A DNA stretch of 64,000 nucleotides from Tamarix chinensis (taxonomy: Eukaryota; Streptophyta; Magnoliopsida; Caryophyllales; Tamaricaceae): assembly GCA_030549775.1 (NCBI GenBank), contig CM060177.1:54252638-54316637 (forward strand). Direction: 5' to 3'. How positions within the stretch are numbered: the stretch's first letter is position 1; every line of letters starts with the position of its first letter. Position numbers and translations under genes: made by a program. Below are positions 12,152 to 26,700 of this stretch, piece after piece. A model generated the notes under the pieces. That model was given only the letters and a program-made list of their open reading frames with translations. It ran no database searches and was not told where the DNA came from.

Positions 12152-14216
12152 CGCACTCTTATAGATATCCAAAAGGGTAATCTCATTCTTCGTTTCCAGG
12201 GTGAAGAAGTCACATTTAATATATTTAAGAGCATGAAATACCCCTTAGATGATAACACTTGCTATCACATTGATATATTAGATAATATAATTGATGATTG
12301 TTTTCAATCACATGTGTGCAGGATCCCCTGGAAAGGTGTTTGGTTCAACAAAGAGAGTGGGAGAACAAAGTGAAAGAAGAAGAGGTTGTCTAGTACTTGA
12401 ATGCACATCTACCATATGGTCGTCACACTATGGTCTCCTTACGAGGATTAGAGAGGGCTCAGATTCCAAAATTGAAGTCATCCATTGAGGAACCTCCCAC
12501 ACTAGAGCTCAAGCCACTACCTCAGCATTTGAAATATGCATTTCTTGGTCATAATGATACACTTCCCATAATTATTTCTTAATTTTGACTAATTTGCAAG
12601 AAAAATTGATGAGAGTGCTTAAGGAATGAAAGAAGGCCTTTGGATGGACCATTGTTGATATTAAAGGGATTAGTCCTTCCATGTGCATGCACAAAATTCT
12701 CATGGAAGATAACCACAAGAAATTGATCCAACCTCAAAGGTGATTGAACCCAACAATGAAAGAAGTGGGGAAGAATGAGGTAATTAAGCTATTAGATTTA
12801 GGTATGATCTATACAATCCTTGATAGCTCTTGGGTTAGTCATGTCCAAGAGGTTCCTAAGAAAGGGGGAATCAAAGTAGTTAAGAATGATAATAACGAAT
12901 TGGTGCCTACTAGAACTATTATAGGTTGGCGTGTCTACATTGATTTTAGAAAGCTGAATGATGCCACTAGAAAAGACCGCTTCCCCCTTCCCTTCATTGA
13001 CCAGATGCTTGAATGCTTGGCGGGACATGACTATTATTGCTTTCTTGATGGGTATTTAAGTTATATACAAATACCTATTTCCCTTGAGGACCAAGAGAAG
13101 ACTACCTTCACTTGTCCTTATGGCACCTTCGCATATAGACATATGCCTTTTGGTCTTTGTAATGCCCAAACCACATTTCAAAGATACATGATGGCTCTGT
13201 TTTATGACATGGTTGAAAAATTCATGGAAATATTTATGGGTGATTTTTCGATCTTTGGGTCGTCTTTTAATGCATGCTTAGATAATCTCAAACTTGTTTT
13301 AAAATGTTATAAGGATACTAATCTGGTTCTAAATTAGGAAAAGTGTCATTTGATGGTCTAGGAAGGAATAGTTTTAGGGCATAAGATTTCTTGTAAAGGG
13401 ATAGAGGTAGACAAGGAAAAAATCAAAGTCGTTGAGAAATTTTGTCCATCTACATGTGTTAGAGACATTCGTAGTTTCTTTAGCCATGTAGGTTTCTATA
13501 GACATTTCATTAAAGATTTCTCAAAAATTTCAAAACCTCTTTGTGATTTGTTGGCTAAAGATGTGCCTTTTCACTTTTCTAATGCATGTTTGGTTGCCTT
13601 TAACACTTTGAAGGCAAAACTTGTGGATGCTCCGATTATTGTTACTCCTGACTAGAATTTACCTTTTGAGATCATGTGTGATGTTAATGATGTTGCTATA
13701 GGAAAAGTCTTAGGGCAATGTAAGGAAATTTTTTTTCATACTATCTATTATTTTAGCAAGACTTTGAATTCAACACAAATGAATTATGCAACAATTAAAA
13801 AATAATTGCTAGCTATGGTTTTCTCTTTTGACAAGTTTTGTCCTTATCTATTGCTTAATAATGTCATTGTCTATACTGACCATGCCACCTTGAAGTATCT
13901 TTTTGTTAAGTAGGATATAAAGCCCAAAATCATTCGGTGGATTTTATTGTTTCAAGAGTTCGACTTGGAAATCAAGGATAGGAAGGGTAGCGAGAATCAA
14001 GTAGCTGATCATCTTTCTTGGTTACCTTCTACCTACGAGGTCAATCAAGAACCTACACCTATTCGAGATGCATTTCTTGATGAGACACTCTACGCAGTTA
14101 TAAACCATCCCTGGTATGCTGATATTGTGAACTATCTTCTAAGTGGAATGTTACCCAATGATCTTTCCTTTCATCAAATGAAGAAGTTCTTACATGATCT
14201 GAGGTACTACTTCTAG
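12152..14216 (+). pseudogene. Athila-like RT and RNase H
   Basis: The fingers-palm part is open at 12744-13337, with VPKKGGIKVV, DFRKLNDATRKD and the MPFGLCNAQTTFQ segment. The catalytic YxDD-type box reads FMGDF, so the first of the two catalytic aspartates is Gly. Downstream, the connection and RNase H continue with stops (for example after NLVLN at 13337). The frame reopens at 13947-14216 with [17 protein letters not shown] and ADHLSWL, the end of RNase H. The enzyme copied element RNA into DNA; this copy could not. Confidence 0.85.
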
Positions 14217-15340
14217 GCTGATCCCTACCTCTATAGGATTTGTGCTAATCATGTTATTAGAAGATGCACCCCTAAGTATGAAATGCATTCTATACTATCG
14301 CATTATCATAATAAAGAGTGTGGTGGCCATTTAGGCCCCACCAAAACGGCTGTAAAAGTCTTGCAATGTAGATTCTATTGGCCTACCTTATTTCATAATG
14401 CATACTCCTTTGCCACGACTTGTGATAGGTGTCAAAGAATGGGAAATATTTCTAGAAAACAAGAGATACCCCTCACAAACATTTTTGTAGTGGAGTTATT
14501 TGATGTTTGGGGAATTGATTTTATGGGACCGTTTCCTAAGTCTATGCTTAATGAATATATTCTTGTGGCATTTGATTATGTATCTAAGTGGGTAGAGGCT
14601 ATAGCCACTCCCACAAATGATGCAAAAGTCATCACCAAATTTTTGAAAAAGAATATCTTTTCAAGGTTTGGGACACCTAAGACTATCATTAGTGATGGGG
14701 GTTCCTATTTTTGCAATAGAGCATTTAATGCTCTTTTGAGTAAGTATGGAGTTAACCATAAGGTTTCTACCCCATACCATCCTCAAACTAGCGGTCAAGT
14801 GGAGGTGTCAAACCATGAGCTTAAGATAATTCTTGAGAAAATAGTTAACTCCTCTAGAAAGGATTGGTCCTTAAAACTTGACGATGCTGTATAGGCTTAC
14901 CGAACCACTTTTAAAACCCCCATTGGAATGTTCCCTTATAATCTTGTTTTTGGAAAATCTTGTCACCTCGTTGTAGAACTTGAGCATAAATCATTTTGGG
15001 TTACTCGTCTCCTTAACTTTGATATGCAAGCTGCAGGTGAGAAGAGGCTCCTTCAATTGAATGAACTCAATGAATTCTGACTTAAGGCATATGAGAGTGC
15101 GAGGCTATACAAGGAGCGCATGAAAAGGATTCATGGTCAACACATCACAAAATGAGAATATGAAGTGGGGTAACAAGTGCTTCTATTTAATTCTTGTTTG
15201 CGATTGTTCCCTGTAAAGCTTAGATCCGGATGGTCAGGACCGTTCACAATCATGCAAGTTAACCATCTGGAGCTGTCAAAATATTTAGCCTTGATAAATA
15301 ACCATTCAAAGTTAATGGGCAAAGGTTGACGGTGTATGAA
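14217..15340 (+). pseudogene. Athila-like integrase
   Basis: The frame 14283-14894 holds most of the integrase: a zinc-binding part ending in CDRCQRMG, then the core with [19 protein letters not shown] and [16 protein letters not shown]. All three D-D-E residues are intact, unlike the RT of the same element. A TAG after LDDAV (14892-14894) replaces the Trp codon expected before AYRTTFKTP; the frame then runs on to about 15340 with further stops. Confidence 0.85.
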
Positions 15341-17323
15341 GGTGGTGAGATTTTAGCCCTCAAAACCACCATTCTTCTGGATGATCCTAAGCAAAGCGAG
15401 AAAGTCAAGCTAATGACTATAAACAAGCGCTTCTTAGGATGCAACCCAAGTTTTATTTTTATTTATTTTTCTTAGTTTGGTTTGCTTGGTTTATTTGCTC
15501 TTTGATTCCTATGGCTTTTGTTTGATATATTTGTAGGTGGTGATGTGGAAATTCTAATTTGAGTGATGACCATGGTTAATTTATTTGAGTGTGAAGGCAT
15601 GAAATTGACCAAGTAAATTCTTTGCACCTCCACCAAATTCTCCACCGCGACAACTGCATCACGTTGCTGCCATCCCCCCACCATCACAACCACCATCACA
15701 TCATCCACTAACCTCTGCCACCTCCTCCATCAAATTTATCCCTGGATCTTTTCTTCCTCTTTTCTTTTGTGCTTCTTGTTTCTCATTGAGGATAAGCATA
15801 GTAGAGAAGATAACCTATCCTTTTCGTTTGGTTAGTATTCTATTCTTTCCTATTTTATGTTGATGAGTGTTGCTATCTTTTTCCTTGGTTATTTCTTTTG
15901 GACATTTATCTACAAAAAAGAAGAAGCAAAATAAACAAAGAAAAGAAAAGGAAACGACCCTTCATTAATGATATTGAAGAGTATGTTTTGTCTTGCAATG
16001 GAATGAGTGTTTAGTTTGGCATGTTAAGACCCTTTGAATCATCTTTTGAAAATGGATTTCTATGTGCTTAAATGTTTTGGTTGCATTGTTATGAGACAAG
16101 TGTAATTTTGTTTGAGAACTTTAGGGATATGAATGCCTTAACATTCTTGTGGTATTATAGTTTGACTTATGTTGATTTACTCTTTGCCAAAAGGGGTTAA
16201 AATTAGAGAATTTAGGATCCAGTGAGACTTTGAGCCTTTAGACTGATACATCACTACAGTCTCTTATTTTTTCTCTTGTGTGTGTCTCCCACCATGACTT
16301 GGGAAACTAGAACTTGCAATGATTTTCTTCAAATCCACATATGACTTAGACGTGCATTAAAATGATAGAGGCACATGCTTTTTTTTTGTCATAACCTACA
16401 TTAGCCAATTAGCATGACCTTCATATTTTATTCTTTGCTAACCCCATTGTGCTTATGGCCATTTTTTCTTGATCTAACCACACAGGTAACCCAATTTCCT
16501 TTACCCCTCCCTAAGTCTAAAATCAATGGTTGTTGTGCAATTTGAAAAAAGAAAGAAAATTGGGAGTGTAATGTAAGCTAAGCATGGGGGAGGTGTGAAA
16601 GAGTGAATGGTTGTGTATGATGAAAAGCAAATCGATATATCTCTTATTTAAAAAAATAAGAAGAAGAAGAATCAATAAGAAGTTTATGGTGCTTGTGTTT
16701 CATGATGAAAATTTGGGATGGTAAAATATGTGTTATTAAAAAAATACCATATCTTATTGGTACTATACTTTTAAATCCACTTCCAAAATTTTTTTTCCGT
16801 CCTAACCTTTTAACCCATGGCCCCATTACAACCCTAATAAGACTTCTTGATTTGTGTGTGTTCTAAGTCTTTCTAGTGGTGGAGAATCAAAAAGCATTCC
16901 AAGCATATGGATGATCTTGATCATGAGTGAGAGGACTAGAGCGGAATGTTTAAATATAATAAAACACATGAGAGATGTGTCCACAAGACCTAAAGTGAGA
17001 ATTTTAATTTGAAACTTTGAGGAATGAGTGAGTTGGTATATGGTTGCCTACTGTCCACTGTTGGATGTCCTTTGTTGAATGGCAGATCCCTAGAGCTCGA
17101 TAGCACAGTTATATTTCTCACATAAGGGGGCAACCTAAATATCTTTCAAAAGAGGATTTTGAGCTTTTAATTATTATATTTTTGGGTCTTATTGCTTCTT
17201 ACTTGACTCTTGTGCTATTAAAGGGCTAAACACTCTTTTCTGAGAAAGGGATCCTACTACTTTTCTTTTTTCCCCATGGTGGGTTTCTTGTATTACTTTT
17301 CTTGGGGACAAGAAATTTTTTAA
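15341..17323 (+). other. Noncoding 3' region of Athila-like element
   Basis: Roughly 2 kb separate integrase from the polypurine tract. Athila-type elements often carry an env-like ORF or long noncoding DNA here. I see no membrane-protein frame, only a His/Pro-coding CA-rich stretch near 15620-15720 and a second GCATGGGGGAGG at 16583-16594 that resembles the real polypurine tract. Confidence 0.6.
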
Positions 17324-17334
17324 GCATGGGGGAG
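17324..17334 (+). other. Polypurine tract
   Basis: GCATGGGGGAG lies directly before the 3' LTR, where plus-strand synthesis is primed. An equivalent tract in reverse complement precedes the older element's LTR at 20770. Confidence 0.8.
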
Positions 17335-17335
17335 T

Positions 17336-18731
17336 TGATAAGTGTGACTTTTGTATCTTATTCCTAAGGTTTATAAGAGTTTTTACCTCTAATTTCAGTT
17401 GGAATTCTCCATTTTTTTGTTTTTGTTACTGCCTTTGTGTTGTGAAAATTTGCAGGGTCTCAAGCAATAAAAAAATAATGAAAGATGGAAAAAAGAATAA
17501 GCTTAAAGGGAGAATAAAGGAGAAAAAAGGAGCAAAAGTTAAAGTAGAAAGAGATTTAGAGCTAAAATGTAAATTCTGGAATAAAATAGAAGAAAGAATC
17601 CATATTCAAATTATATAACCCAAAAAGAAGTGGAATTTATACCAGGAAAAAATATGAATTTGGAGAATCTTTAAACATAAAAATTTTAGATATTTTTAAT
17701 CGGAGTTATGATGAAAATGTCATGGTGAAAATACCCAGTATTATCAAAGCTGACACAAGAAGCCCGTCTTTATCAATACCCTAGGGATTCAAGAGGCGGT
17801 AATATAAAAACTCTCATTCTAATTTCTTATGGAAGCAGCCACTACTCCCTCTATTTTATCTCTTCTCTATCCTATTCCCCAATTCATCAAGATCTCTCTT
17901 GTAAATTAGAGACCGAGGTGCAATAACTTCAATTTTTCCAAGAATTTGTGAACATCAAGGGTATTACCTAATGATATTTTCTCTATCTATGGAATCTCTT
18001 ATTGCTTTTAATATTCTTTATATGAGTTTGATAGGCTAGATCTTGTGCTAAGGTGAAGGGGAATTTCCCCCAATCCAAATGTGTTGAATTATTGCATCCT
18101 TTTTTATTCAATTCATGATCTATTTATTGTGTTATTGATTGATTGACAGATTGATGAACCACGGCCGGGTTCCAATTTTCGGTGTGAGAAATACCGGTGA
18201 GATCGAGAGATAATCCAGTATTAAACCAAATAGCATAAGGGGAGATTAAATTGTAGGTCAAGAGATGATCGATTTGACCTCTACAACAATAAAGGAGGAA
18301 ACTTTGTGGACTTTAATGCATTACATTCTATTAGACTCTAAGCTAGAGATAGTTAGGGCCATAGATATACAATAGGGTGGTTGTGGCTTGAGAAATCACA
18401 ACACTTTCTATCCTTTTTGGAATGATTGATTATGATTGTTAAATTATTTTGTGATGTGATATTCGATTACATGTGAGGATCGGGGGCGATGAACCGGAAC
18501 CTTAGCTCTTCTATTTATTTGAGTCACTTGAGTGCTATTTTCCTTTCTTTTTAGCCAAGTTAGTTATTTTAGTTATTTTAGCTTACAATTTATTATTTCA
18601 TAGCATCTAGTAGTCTAGACATAGCTAAGTTCTATCATTATCCTAGTGGTCATTCACTAATCCCTGTGGGATCAACCTTGACTACTACTATGACCCCGTA
18701 CACTTGCAGGTAGGAACGTGTCAAGTTTTTG
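17336..18731 (+). mobile_element. 3' LTR of Athila-like element
   Basis: This 1396-bp copy is the complete version of the LTR, beginning TGATAAGTGTGACTTT and ending GTGTCAAGTTTTTG. It retains the 220-230 bp missing from the 5' copy. Confidence 0.85.
17803..17810 (+). promoter_or_regulatory. TATA-like box in 3' LTR
   Basis: TATAAAAA follows GGCGGTAA and is followed by CTCTCATTC, a plausible core promoter. It falls in the part deleted from the 5' LTR. Confidence 0.5.
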
Positions 18732-20769
18732 AGAAAATAACGTCAAATTGTAATGATAACTGTAATATAAGTCTAATTAAAATCCTAGGATTAGATTTCC
18801 ATCATAACATGATAGTTATTAAATAATCAGTTTAATGGCCAAATAATTATCTAAATTTGAGAGAGTGAAATAGCCTAAATTAATCAATAGTCTCTTTCAA
18901 GGTGTAAAAGCCGTACCTATTCCAAATTAATAACCTATTTTCATGGCATTAAATTGAATTAGATCTTTTACATTCTATGCGAAATCAGTTAAATCTTCAA
19001 AAGAATCTAGCCTACTTTCATGGTTTGAGTCTCCCATTCAAGTGTTAGATTTCCGGCCATTAATCTTCACATTTCAATTCTTAGATTAAAACCTATATTT
19101 ATTCAAATTGGTGATCAAGAAATTCGACCATAAGTGAAGAACTTAATAATTGAAATCAAGAGTTCAAGCAATTGAAATAGAAATTAAACTAATTTATCAT
19201 TAATCAACGATTTAGACTAGATCTAATCCTAAGAAATGAATCTACTCACTCATAACTAAATAAATAGACATAATAAAGAAATTAGACATTGATGTAAAAA
19301 AAGATTAATAGAATTAAAAATATAACTAGGGTGTTAAAAATATGAAGAATTGATTGATGGATCCGAATAATTACAAAGCTTTAAGATTAAATCTAATGCA
19401 TTTTTATATCCAAGAAATATGAATACAAAAGAGAGTAATAAAATTAGATAGGGAGCAATAAGAATGAAATATAGCCTCTATAAATCTTATTTTAGTTGTC
19501 CCTAATTAGGTCTAGCAAAATCTTCTACTTAATGTAACTGTCAAAATTGTGCTAAGAAAACAAAATCTGATACCCAACATGGTTGTATTTGTAATACCCC
19601 AAATTGAGGGGAGTGTTATAAGGATTGATCTGGCTACTTATATCAACATGGTATACCATCCTTTTGGTGATTTCGTCCTAAGAACTCCACAGTTAAGCGT
19701 GCTGGCCGTGGAGTAATTTTAGGATGGGTGACCTCCTGGAAAGTTTCGGAAATTTTCTGAAAATTTCTCGGGAAGTGCGTGAGTGAGGACAAAGCGTGCT
19801 AAAATGACTCGTGTTGATCTGTGGGGCCAGCCAATCAATCCGAAAGCGCTCCAAGGTAGCCCCCGTGTGGTCGTGTCGACTCGGGGTGTTACAAATGGTA
19901 TCAGAGCGAAACCGTGACCGTGAGCTGAACTTGGATGAGCCAGTCAGTCACCTAGCGGGACGATTCTTGGGATGAACTGTATTGAGACAGTCATTGGTTG
20001 AGGTGCAACAAGGACGTTGCGTTCTTTGAGTGGGAGTGAATGTAATACCCCAAATTGAGGGGAGTGTTATAAAGATTGATCTGGCTACTTATATCAACAT
20101 GGTATACCATCCTTTTGGTGATTTCGTCCTAAGAACTCCATAGTTAAGCGTACTGGCCGTGAAGTAATTTTAGGATGGGTGACCTCTTGGGAAGTTTCGG
20201 AAAATTTCTGAAAATTTCTCGGGAAGTGCGTGAGTGAGGACAAAGCGTGCTAAAAGGACTCGTGTTGATCTGTGGGGCCAGCCAATCAATCCGAAAGCGC
20301 TCTAAGGTAGCCCCCGTGTAGTCGTGTCGACTCGGGGTGTTACAGTATTAGTCAACAATGCTAGACTGTGTTGGAGTCCTAGACTAAGTAGTCACGCTGA
20401 AAACCTGCACGACCATATTTATCAACATGGCAAGCCGTATTGTATCATAACTTCTTCGTCTAAAGTTGAAATGAGGTGATATTAGATGCATTAGAAAGCT
20501 AAGAAGAATATTTAAAAATTTTATTCTTAGCTTTTCCAAATTTAGATTGAATTAAAGGAAAAATTATTCACTTTTCAATCAAAGTCTTTATATTGACTCA
20601 TATTAGCCCTATTTGCATACATTGAGTACAACTACAAAATAAAATACCAAAGGATGTAATATCCACAGATCTAATAGAATATCCAATAGTATGCATATAT
20701 AATCCATAGAAATAGGCTTATATAAAGTGGGAGAATCACCCTAATATTAATCATTTTACCAATTTATCA
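18732..20769 (-). mobile_element. Inner part of older Athila-like 3' LTR
   Basis: Read on the - strand the LTR starts TGATAAATT at 20769, immediately after a GCATGGGGGAG polypurine tract, and runs to the insertion edge at 18732. A Cassandra element occupies 19590-20344. The start word and polypurine tract match the younger Athila-like element, but the rest of the LTR sequence is different, so it is a separate family. Confidence 0.7.
19590..20344 (+). mobile_element. Complete Cassandra TRIM retrotransposon
   Basis: Two 304-bp LTRs flank a 147-bp noncoding internal part. The 5-bp target duplication GTATT is exact at 19585-19589 and 20345-20349. Each LTR contains a 5S rRNA-like segment, the hallmark of Cassandra. 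The LTRs differ at about ten positions, mostly C/T and G/A. With no proteins of its own the element needs enzymes from elsewhere. It sits in the older Athila-like LTR. Confidence 0.95.
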
Positions 20770-23700
20770 ACTCCCCCATGCTTGAACTACTAGTTATTTT
20801 CAAGAAAATTGAATAGGGAACACAAGTCAAGGTGGATGGTTAAGATAGAGAAAATGATAGGAAAGAAAACGAGGGAATGCAAAAGCATCCAACTTCACTT
20901 AAACTCACATGTATAAGTGATTTACTCAATCCAAAGTCAAACAACAATCACATTTCACATCTTACATGGAGATGATGTATTTGTAATTTTTTTTTATGTG
21001 AATGTAAGTGAGTCGACTCAGAAACATCGTAAAATAAGATGGGCATAATTTTTCTTTTAGTTGATTCCCTAGAACTCCCCCATGTGATATACACATATCA
21101 AATCACACTTGGCTCATCCTTTTTCCACTTAAGGTCTCAAAGGAATACTCATTTTTCTTTCAAATTTTTTTCATATCAAACATAACACATCCCAATATGA
21201 TAACCATACTTCTAAAAGTGTAGTGCCAAGTACTTGGTGTGACAGACCTTAGTGTTTTTTAAAGTATTTCTTCAGTAACCAAAGTAGTATAATTTATCAT
21301 AGGAGCTTAGGTACTAATTAGGTATATTAGGATGAAAGCCATTCTTATATCCCTACAGTTTAGAATTGAAGTGAAAGGAAACAAAAAATCTCACATATAT
21401 GACCTTGACCAACTAGATGTAGAACAGAGATTCTCAGTTTAATTTTAAGGCAAGTAAAGTCAGATTTACATGTGTTTTTTTTAATAAAAAGGGTAATAAA
21501 AATATAAAAAAGTTAAAATAGAAATAAACTAAAGATTACTCAAATAAGGAAATTGAAAAACAAACAAAGATGGAAAAAAACATAAAACATCACTCAACAT
21601 AAAAAGAATGCAAAACATGTGACACATTCTGCATGCTTGGTTGACCTATTGTCCCTAATGTGCGAAAAGAGTTAAAGAAGGGAATAGAGAAGACATACCA
21701 CTCACTTACATGGCATAGTAGTTTCAGTTTAAAACACCTTATCAACTCTTTGCTTTTTAGATTCTGCAACACATCAATGCATAATCGTAGTGTCACATGT
21801 CTAAAAATAAAAATAAGAATAAGGTTATGAAAAAAATTAACACTTGTAATATAGAACCAATATAAGGAAAGATAGAAAAAGAAAAAAGAAAAAATGCTCG
21901 TTCAATGGTCATGAGCTTGACCTCTTTTATGCTTAAGATTATATTAGTTCAGAAAGGGTAAGAATACCCATCTTCTTGATCGAGGACCCTGCTACATGAT
22001 ACTTTAACCTCTTTTCCATTAACCTTGAAAGTTCATGTGGCCTCACTCCAAATATTAATAGCAAGAAATGGATAGACTTTACAGACATAAAATAACCCCG
22101 ACCATCTAAAATGAGCACCAAATCTCTTTGAAACTCCCTTTAAGTAATATGTTTGTCCTGCCATCTCTTAGTTCTATCCTTATATACCCATGCACACTCA
22201 TAGGCATCCAATCTCAACTCATCGAGCTCATTAAGTGCTCGTTTGGTATGGGGGTAATAGGGGTGGAAAAATTACCCCCATATTTTATATATCTTATATA
22301 ATTTATTTAAAATTAAATATTTTTATTCTAATAAATACCCATTTGAGATCTTAATTTGATCTAAAATGGGTATTTTATTAAAAATATATTTATTATTGTT
22401 AAATACTTAATATAAGAGGTATAAAATAGAGGGGAAATTTTTCCATCCCTATTACTCCCATACCAAACATGCCCTAAGTTGGAATTTTATCCTTTCTCCA
22501 ATGGCTTTCAGGTCATAAATGATTGCCTTTATCGCCCAAAACTCCTTTTGTTCAACTTCAATAGGAATATGACAAGGTTTTCTATATATCAACCAGAAAG
22601 GTTTCATTCCAATTGATGTTTTATAAGTAGTTCAGTAAGCCCATAAAGCATCATTCAACTTCATCGATCAATCCTTTCATGTGTAAGCCACTATTTTGTC
22701 AAGTATCCTCTTCATATCAAAATTAGTAATTTCTACTTGTCCACTCATCTAGTGATGGTATAGTGTGTCCATCTTATGAGTAACAACATACTTATTCAAA
22801 AGTGTGCCAAAAAGTTGATTAGTGAAATGAGAACCACCATCACTAATGGTTGCTCTAGAAATACCAAACCTTGGAAGTATAACATTTTGGAAAAGTTAAG
22901 TTCCAACCTTTGCATCATTAGGAGGAGATGCCACTGCTTCCACCTATTGGGAGATATAATTTGCCACAATTAGAATATATTTTTTGTTGTACAATGATGG
23001 AAAGGGTCCCATGAAGTTAGTTCCCCAAACATCAAATAATTTAGTCTCAAAGATGTTATTTAAAGGCATTTTATTTCTTCTTGATATATTACCCATCCTC
23101 TGACATCAATAGCATGAAATAACATATTTTCTAGCATCCTCGAATAGGTTGAGCTAATAGAAACCAACTTGGAGAATTTTTGAAGCTTTCTTAGATGTGT
23201 TGGCATGACCCTATAAGGTGAAGAATGGTAATGAGATATAGCATTTTTCAACTTCCTCTTCAGACAAACATCTTGTATAAACTTTGTTTGCACATTTCTT
23301 GTAGAGATAAGGCCCATCCCAATAATAGTTCTTGACATCTAAGAGGAACTTCTTCTTTTGTTACCTTTGGTGACATTACCCTACATGCTATATAGTTTGC
23401 AAAATCTGCAAACCATGGGGAAAACGTGCTTGTGATTACCAAAAGGTTGTCATCTGAAAATAAATCATTGAAGGGAATTCCATCCCCTTCACTTCTATCA
23501 TTGTCTTGCTTTAACTTGGAGAGATGATTAGCCACTACATTTTTTGTATCCTTCTTATCTTGAATTTCAAGATCAAACTCTTGGAGTAAAAGGATCCATC
23601 TAATCAAGTGTGGCTTTGCATCCTTCTTGGCCAATAAATGCTTAAGGGCGCATGGTCAGTGAAAACTATAATCTTAAATCCTACTAAGTACGATAAAAAT

Positions 23701-26700
23701 TTACCTAGTGTAAACACCACTTCCAAGAGCTATTTATCAGTTGTAGCATAATTTTCTTGGAGAAACATCAAGAGTTCAACTTGCATAGTGAAGTTCATAA
23801 ACCTTTTCATCTTTTCTCTGTCCAAGAATTGTTCCCACTGCATAATCCCTTACATCATTCATCACCTTGAATGGAATACTCTAATAAGGAGGCTACATTA
23901 TTGGGGAGGTTGTCAATGCCTCTTTTAACTTGATGAAAGCATCCAAACAATATTGATTAAATTGAGAAGGTACATCTTTGATAAATAATTGAGTCAAAAG
24001 TTTAGCAATTTAAAAAAAAAATCTTTAATGAATCGTTGATAAAAAGTAGTGTGACCCAAGAAACCTCGAACGCCTCTAACCAAAGTTGGGGGGTACCATC
24101 TTTTAAAAAATATTGATCTTTGCTTTATCTACCACAATACACCGTCTAGAGATCATGTGATAGAGAATAATTTCTTCTTGTACCATAAAATGACACTTTT
24201 CCTAACTGAAATTCCTTGCACCTTTCTAATACCCTAGAAAGATTGCTCAAACAATGGTCAAAGGTACTACCATAAGCTAAAAAATCTTCCATAAAAAATT
24301 CCATTATATCTTTAATAAAATTATTAAAGATGGACATCATGTATCGTTGAAAGGTGGCAGGAGTATTACATGAGCCAAATGATATTCTTCGATAAGTAAC
24401 GGTACCATATGAACATGTAAATGTCATCTTCTCTTGGTCGGCTGGGTGAATGGTGATTTGGAAAAATCTCAAATACCCATCCAAGTAATAGAAATAAGAA
24501 TGTCAATCCAACCTCCCTAGTATTTGATCACTAAATGGCCGGGGAAAATGATCCTTCCGAGTGGCCTTATTTGATTTTCTAGAATCTATGCATATTCAAT
24601 AACCCATGATAGTTCTTATATGAATTAATTCATTTCTCTCATTCTTAATGACCTCCATTCCACCCTTTTTAGGTACCACTTGCACCGAACTCACCCACTC
24701 ACTATTTAAGATAGGGTAGACGATTCTCGCATCAAGTAGCTTAAGTACCTCTTTCATTATTACTTCTTTCATATTAGGGTTCAATCTCCTTTGATATTCA
24801 ACAGACGACTTATACCCTTCTTCTAAAATAATATGATGGATACATATGGAAGGATTTATGCCTTTAAGATCATCTATAGTATACCTAATGTCCTCTCTAT
24901 GCAACCTAAGAATTATAAGAAGTTTTTCAATTTCCACTTCACTTAGGCTAGCATTCACAAAGATAAGATAATTAGAGTTAGTCATGAAATTCATACCTTA
25001 ATGAAGAAGGGAGGGGTTTTAATTCTATCTTAGGCATTACCTTATTTTTTAAGGTGGGGTTGCTCAATTCTACTTCAAAAACTTCTACCTTTTCCTTTCC
25101 TTGAGGAAAAATAGGACTTTTCTCCAACATTTTAGCAATATCAGTAATTTTTAGATTTTCATTGTTAGGCATACCACTTCTCATCAAACATTCTTTAAGA
25201 GGATCAATTGAGAAGCATTTAGCAAGGTATCCTTTACCATCTTGTCAATTGAATCAATCTTGTAACAAGCATCATTAATTAGAATAAAATTTATAGCATT
25301 AGATAAATTAAGTTCAACTTTCTCATCCCCAACATGTAACACCCCCTTTTTTTGACTACCAAATTTTTTTTATTTAAAATAGTGCAAAAGCTCAAATACA
25401 CCTAGGAAAAACGGGGTATTACCACAGTACCTAACACAAGGTAGATGTCCACTACCTACCCCATATAAGATAAAAGGCTAAAACCAACCAATACATTTAA
25501 AAACAATAGAGTACACGAATATAATTTATATAAACATTACAAAAGGATGTTTACATAGAAAAACCTTAATGGCCCCTGACCAAATCATTACAAAAATACA
25601 AGTAGATAAAAGTATGTGGATACATTAAAATGAGATTAGGGTGTGACCCCAACAACAAAATCATGGTCCTCCACGAACCCCACAAAACCTTTGAATGTCC
25701 ACACTCTTATTCCCTGAACCAAAGCTGAGGTAGGCCCTCTACTAACCATCCCTAAAAACTTTACATGACCCTTTGCTTGTGGGATTGAGTTGGTGATCAA
25801 GTAAAGTTACATATCAATATGCTATGTGCTAAGTAAGCCAAGTTGCTCCCTCAATAGAAACATAAGTATGCAAATTCTATCATATATAGATATGATATTT
25901 AACGTGCATCATCCTAATGCCATATATGTAAAGGCATGGACACACCAAAATAGACTATCATGCATAACTCAAACAATACATAATGTATCATATTTGATTT
26001 CATAATATAATCATATAGGTATTCGCACATGCACTAAACAAGTTAATTCAAGCAACCACTACTGTTTATTTCTAATGTTTCAATTCTTTAGATTATACCA
26101 TTCCCTTATTCATATATGAAATATATCAGCATCTAGCTAAAATTTCATTCAATAAGCAATCAATCACTTAAGCTATTAACCAAGTGTACAAGCTAGCTTT
26201 TATCTTTTTTCTCATCCAACCATTTTCCATCCTTATCCAATTATTCATCTTCACTTATTCATTATCCTAGTCTTTATCATCTAATTATTTATTATCCATA
26301 TTTTATTATCATTGAGAGATGAACTGTGCACCACCCCATGGTCTAAGATACCATAGAAGCCTATACAAAATAAGGGACCTAAATTCTAGGTTGAATCCAG
26401 TCACCAAAGTGGATATAAGTATAGGCCAAAGCTAATTACCAAAATGGACATAAGTCCAGGCCGAAGTTAACTAATATAGACATAAGTTTGGGTCAAAGCC
26501 AACCAACTAGGTAACCATACCCTTTATTATCGATACCCCCTAGTACATCATCGATGTCTAGAGTAGATAAGGCACTAGGACCTCTAAGGATCCTATCCGA
26601 AGGTACTAATAAATGCTTGAAGGTACACTAAACCGGGTAGCTAATCAAGGTTCGGGTAACCCAGACCCATACACAACTAGATTTTCTTTCTCTTTACATG

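Larger units (their letters stand above)
8822..18731 (+). mobile_element. Athila-like Ty3/Gypsy retrotransposon with both LTRs
   Basis: Two homologous LTRs (8822-9993 and 17336-18731) enclose a tRNA-Asp-type primer site, decayed gag, protease, RT/RNase H and integrase in Gypsy order, a long noncoding stretch and a polypurine tract. The flanks share AGAAAAT (8815-8821 and 18732-18738), consistent with a 5-bp target duplication whose exact edge is ambiguous. Stops, frameshifts and a lost RT aspartate make it non-functional. It is inserted in the LTR of an older Athila-like element on the other strand. Confidence 0.9.
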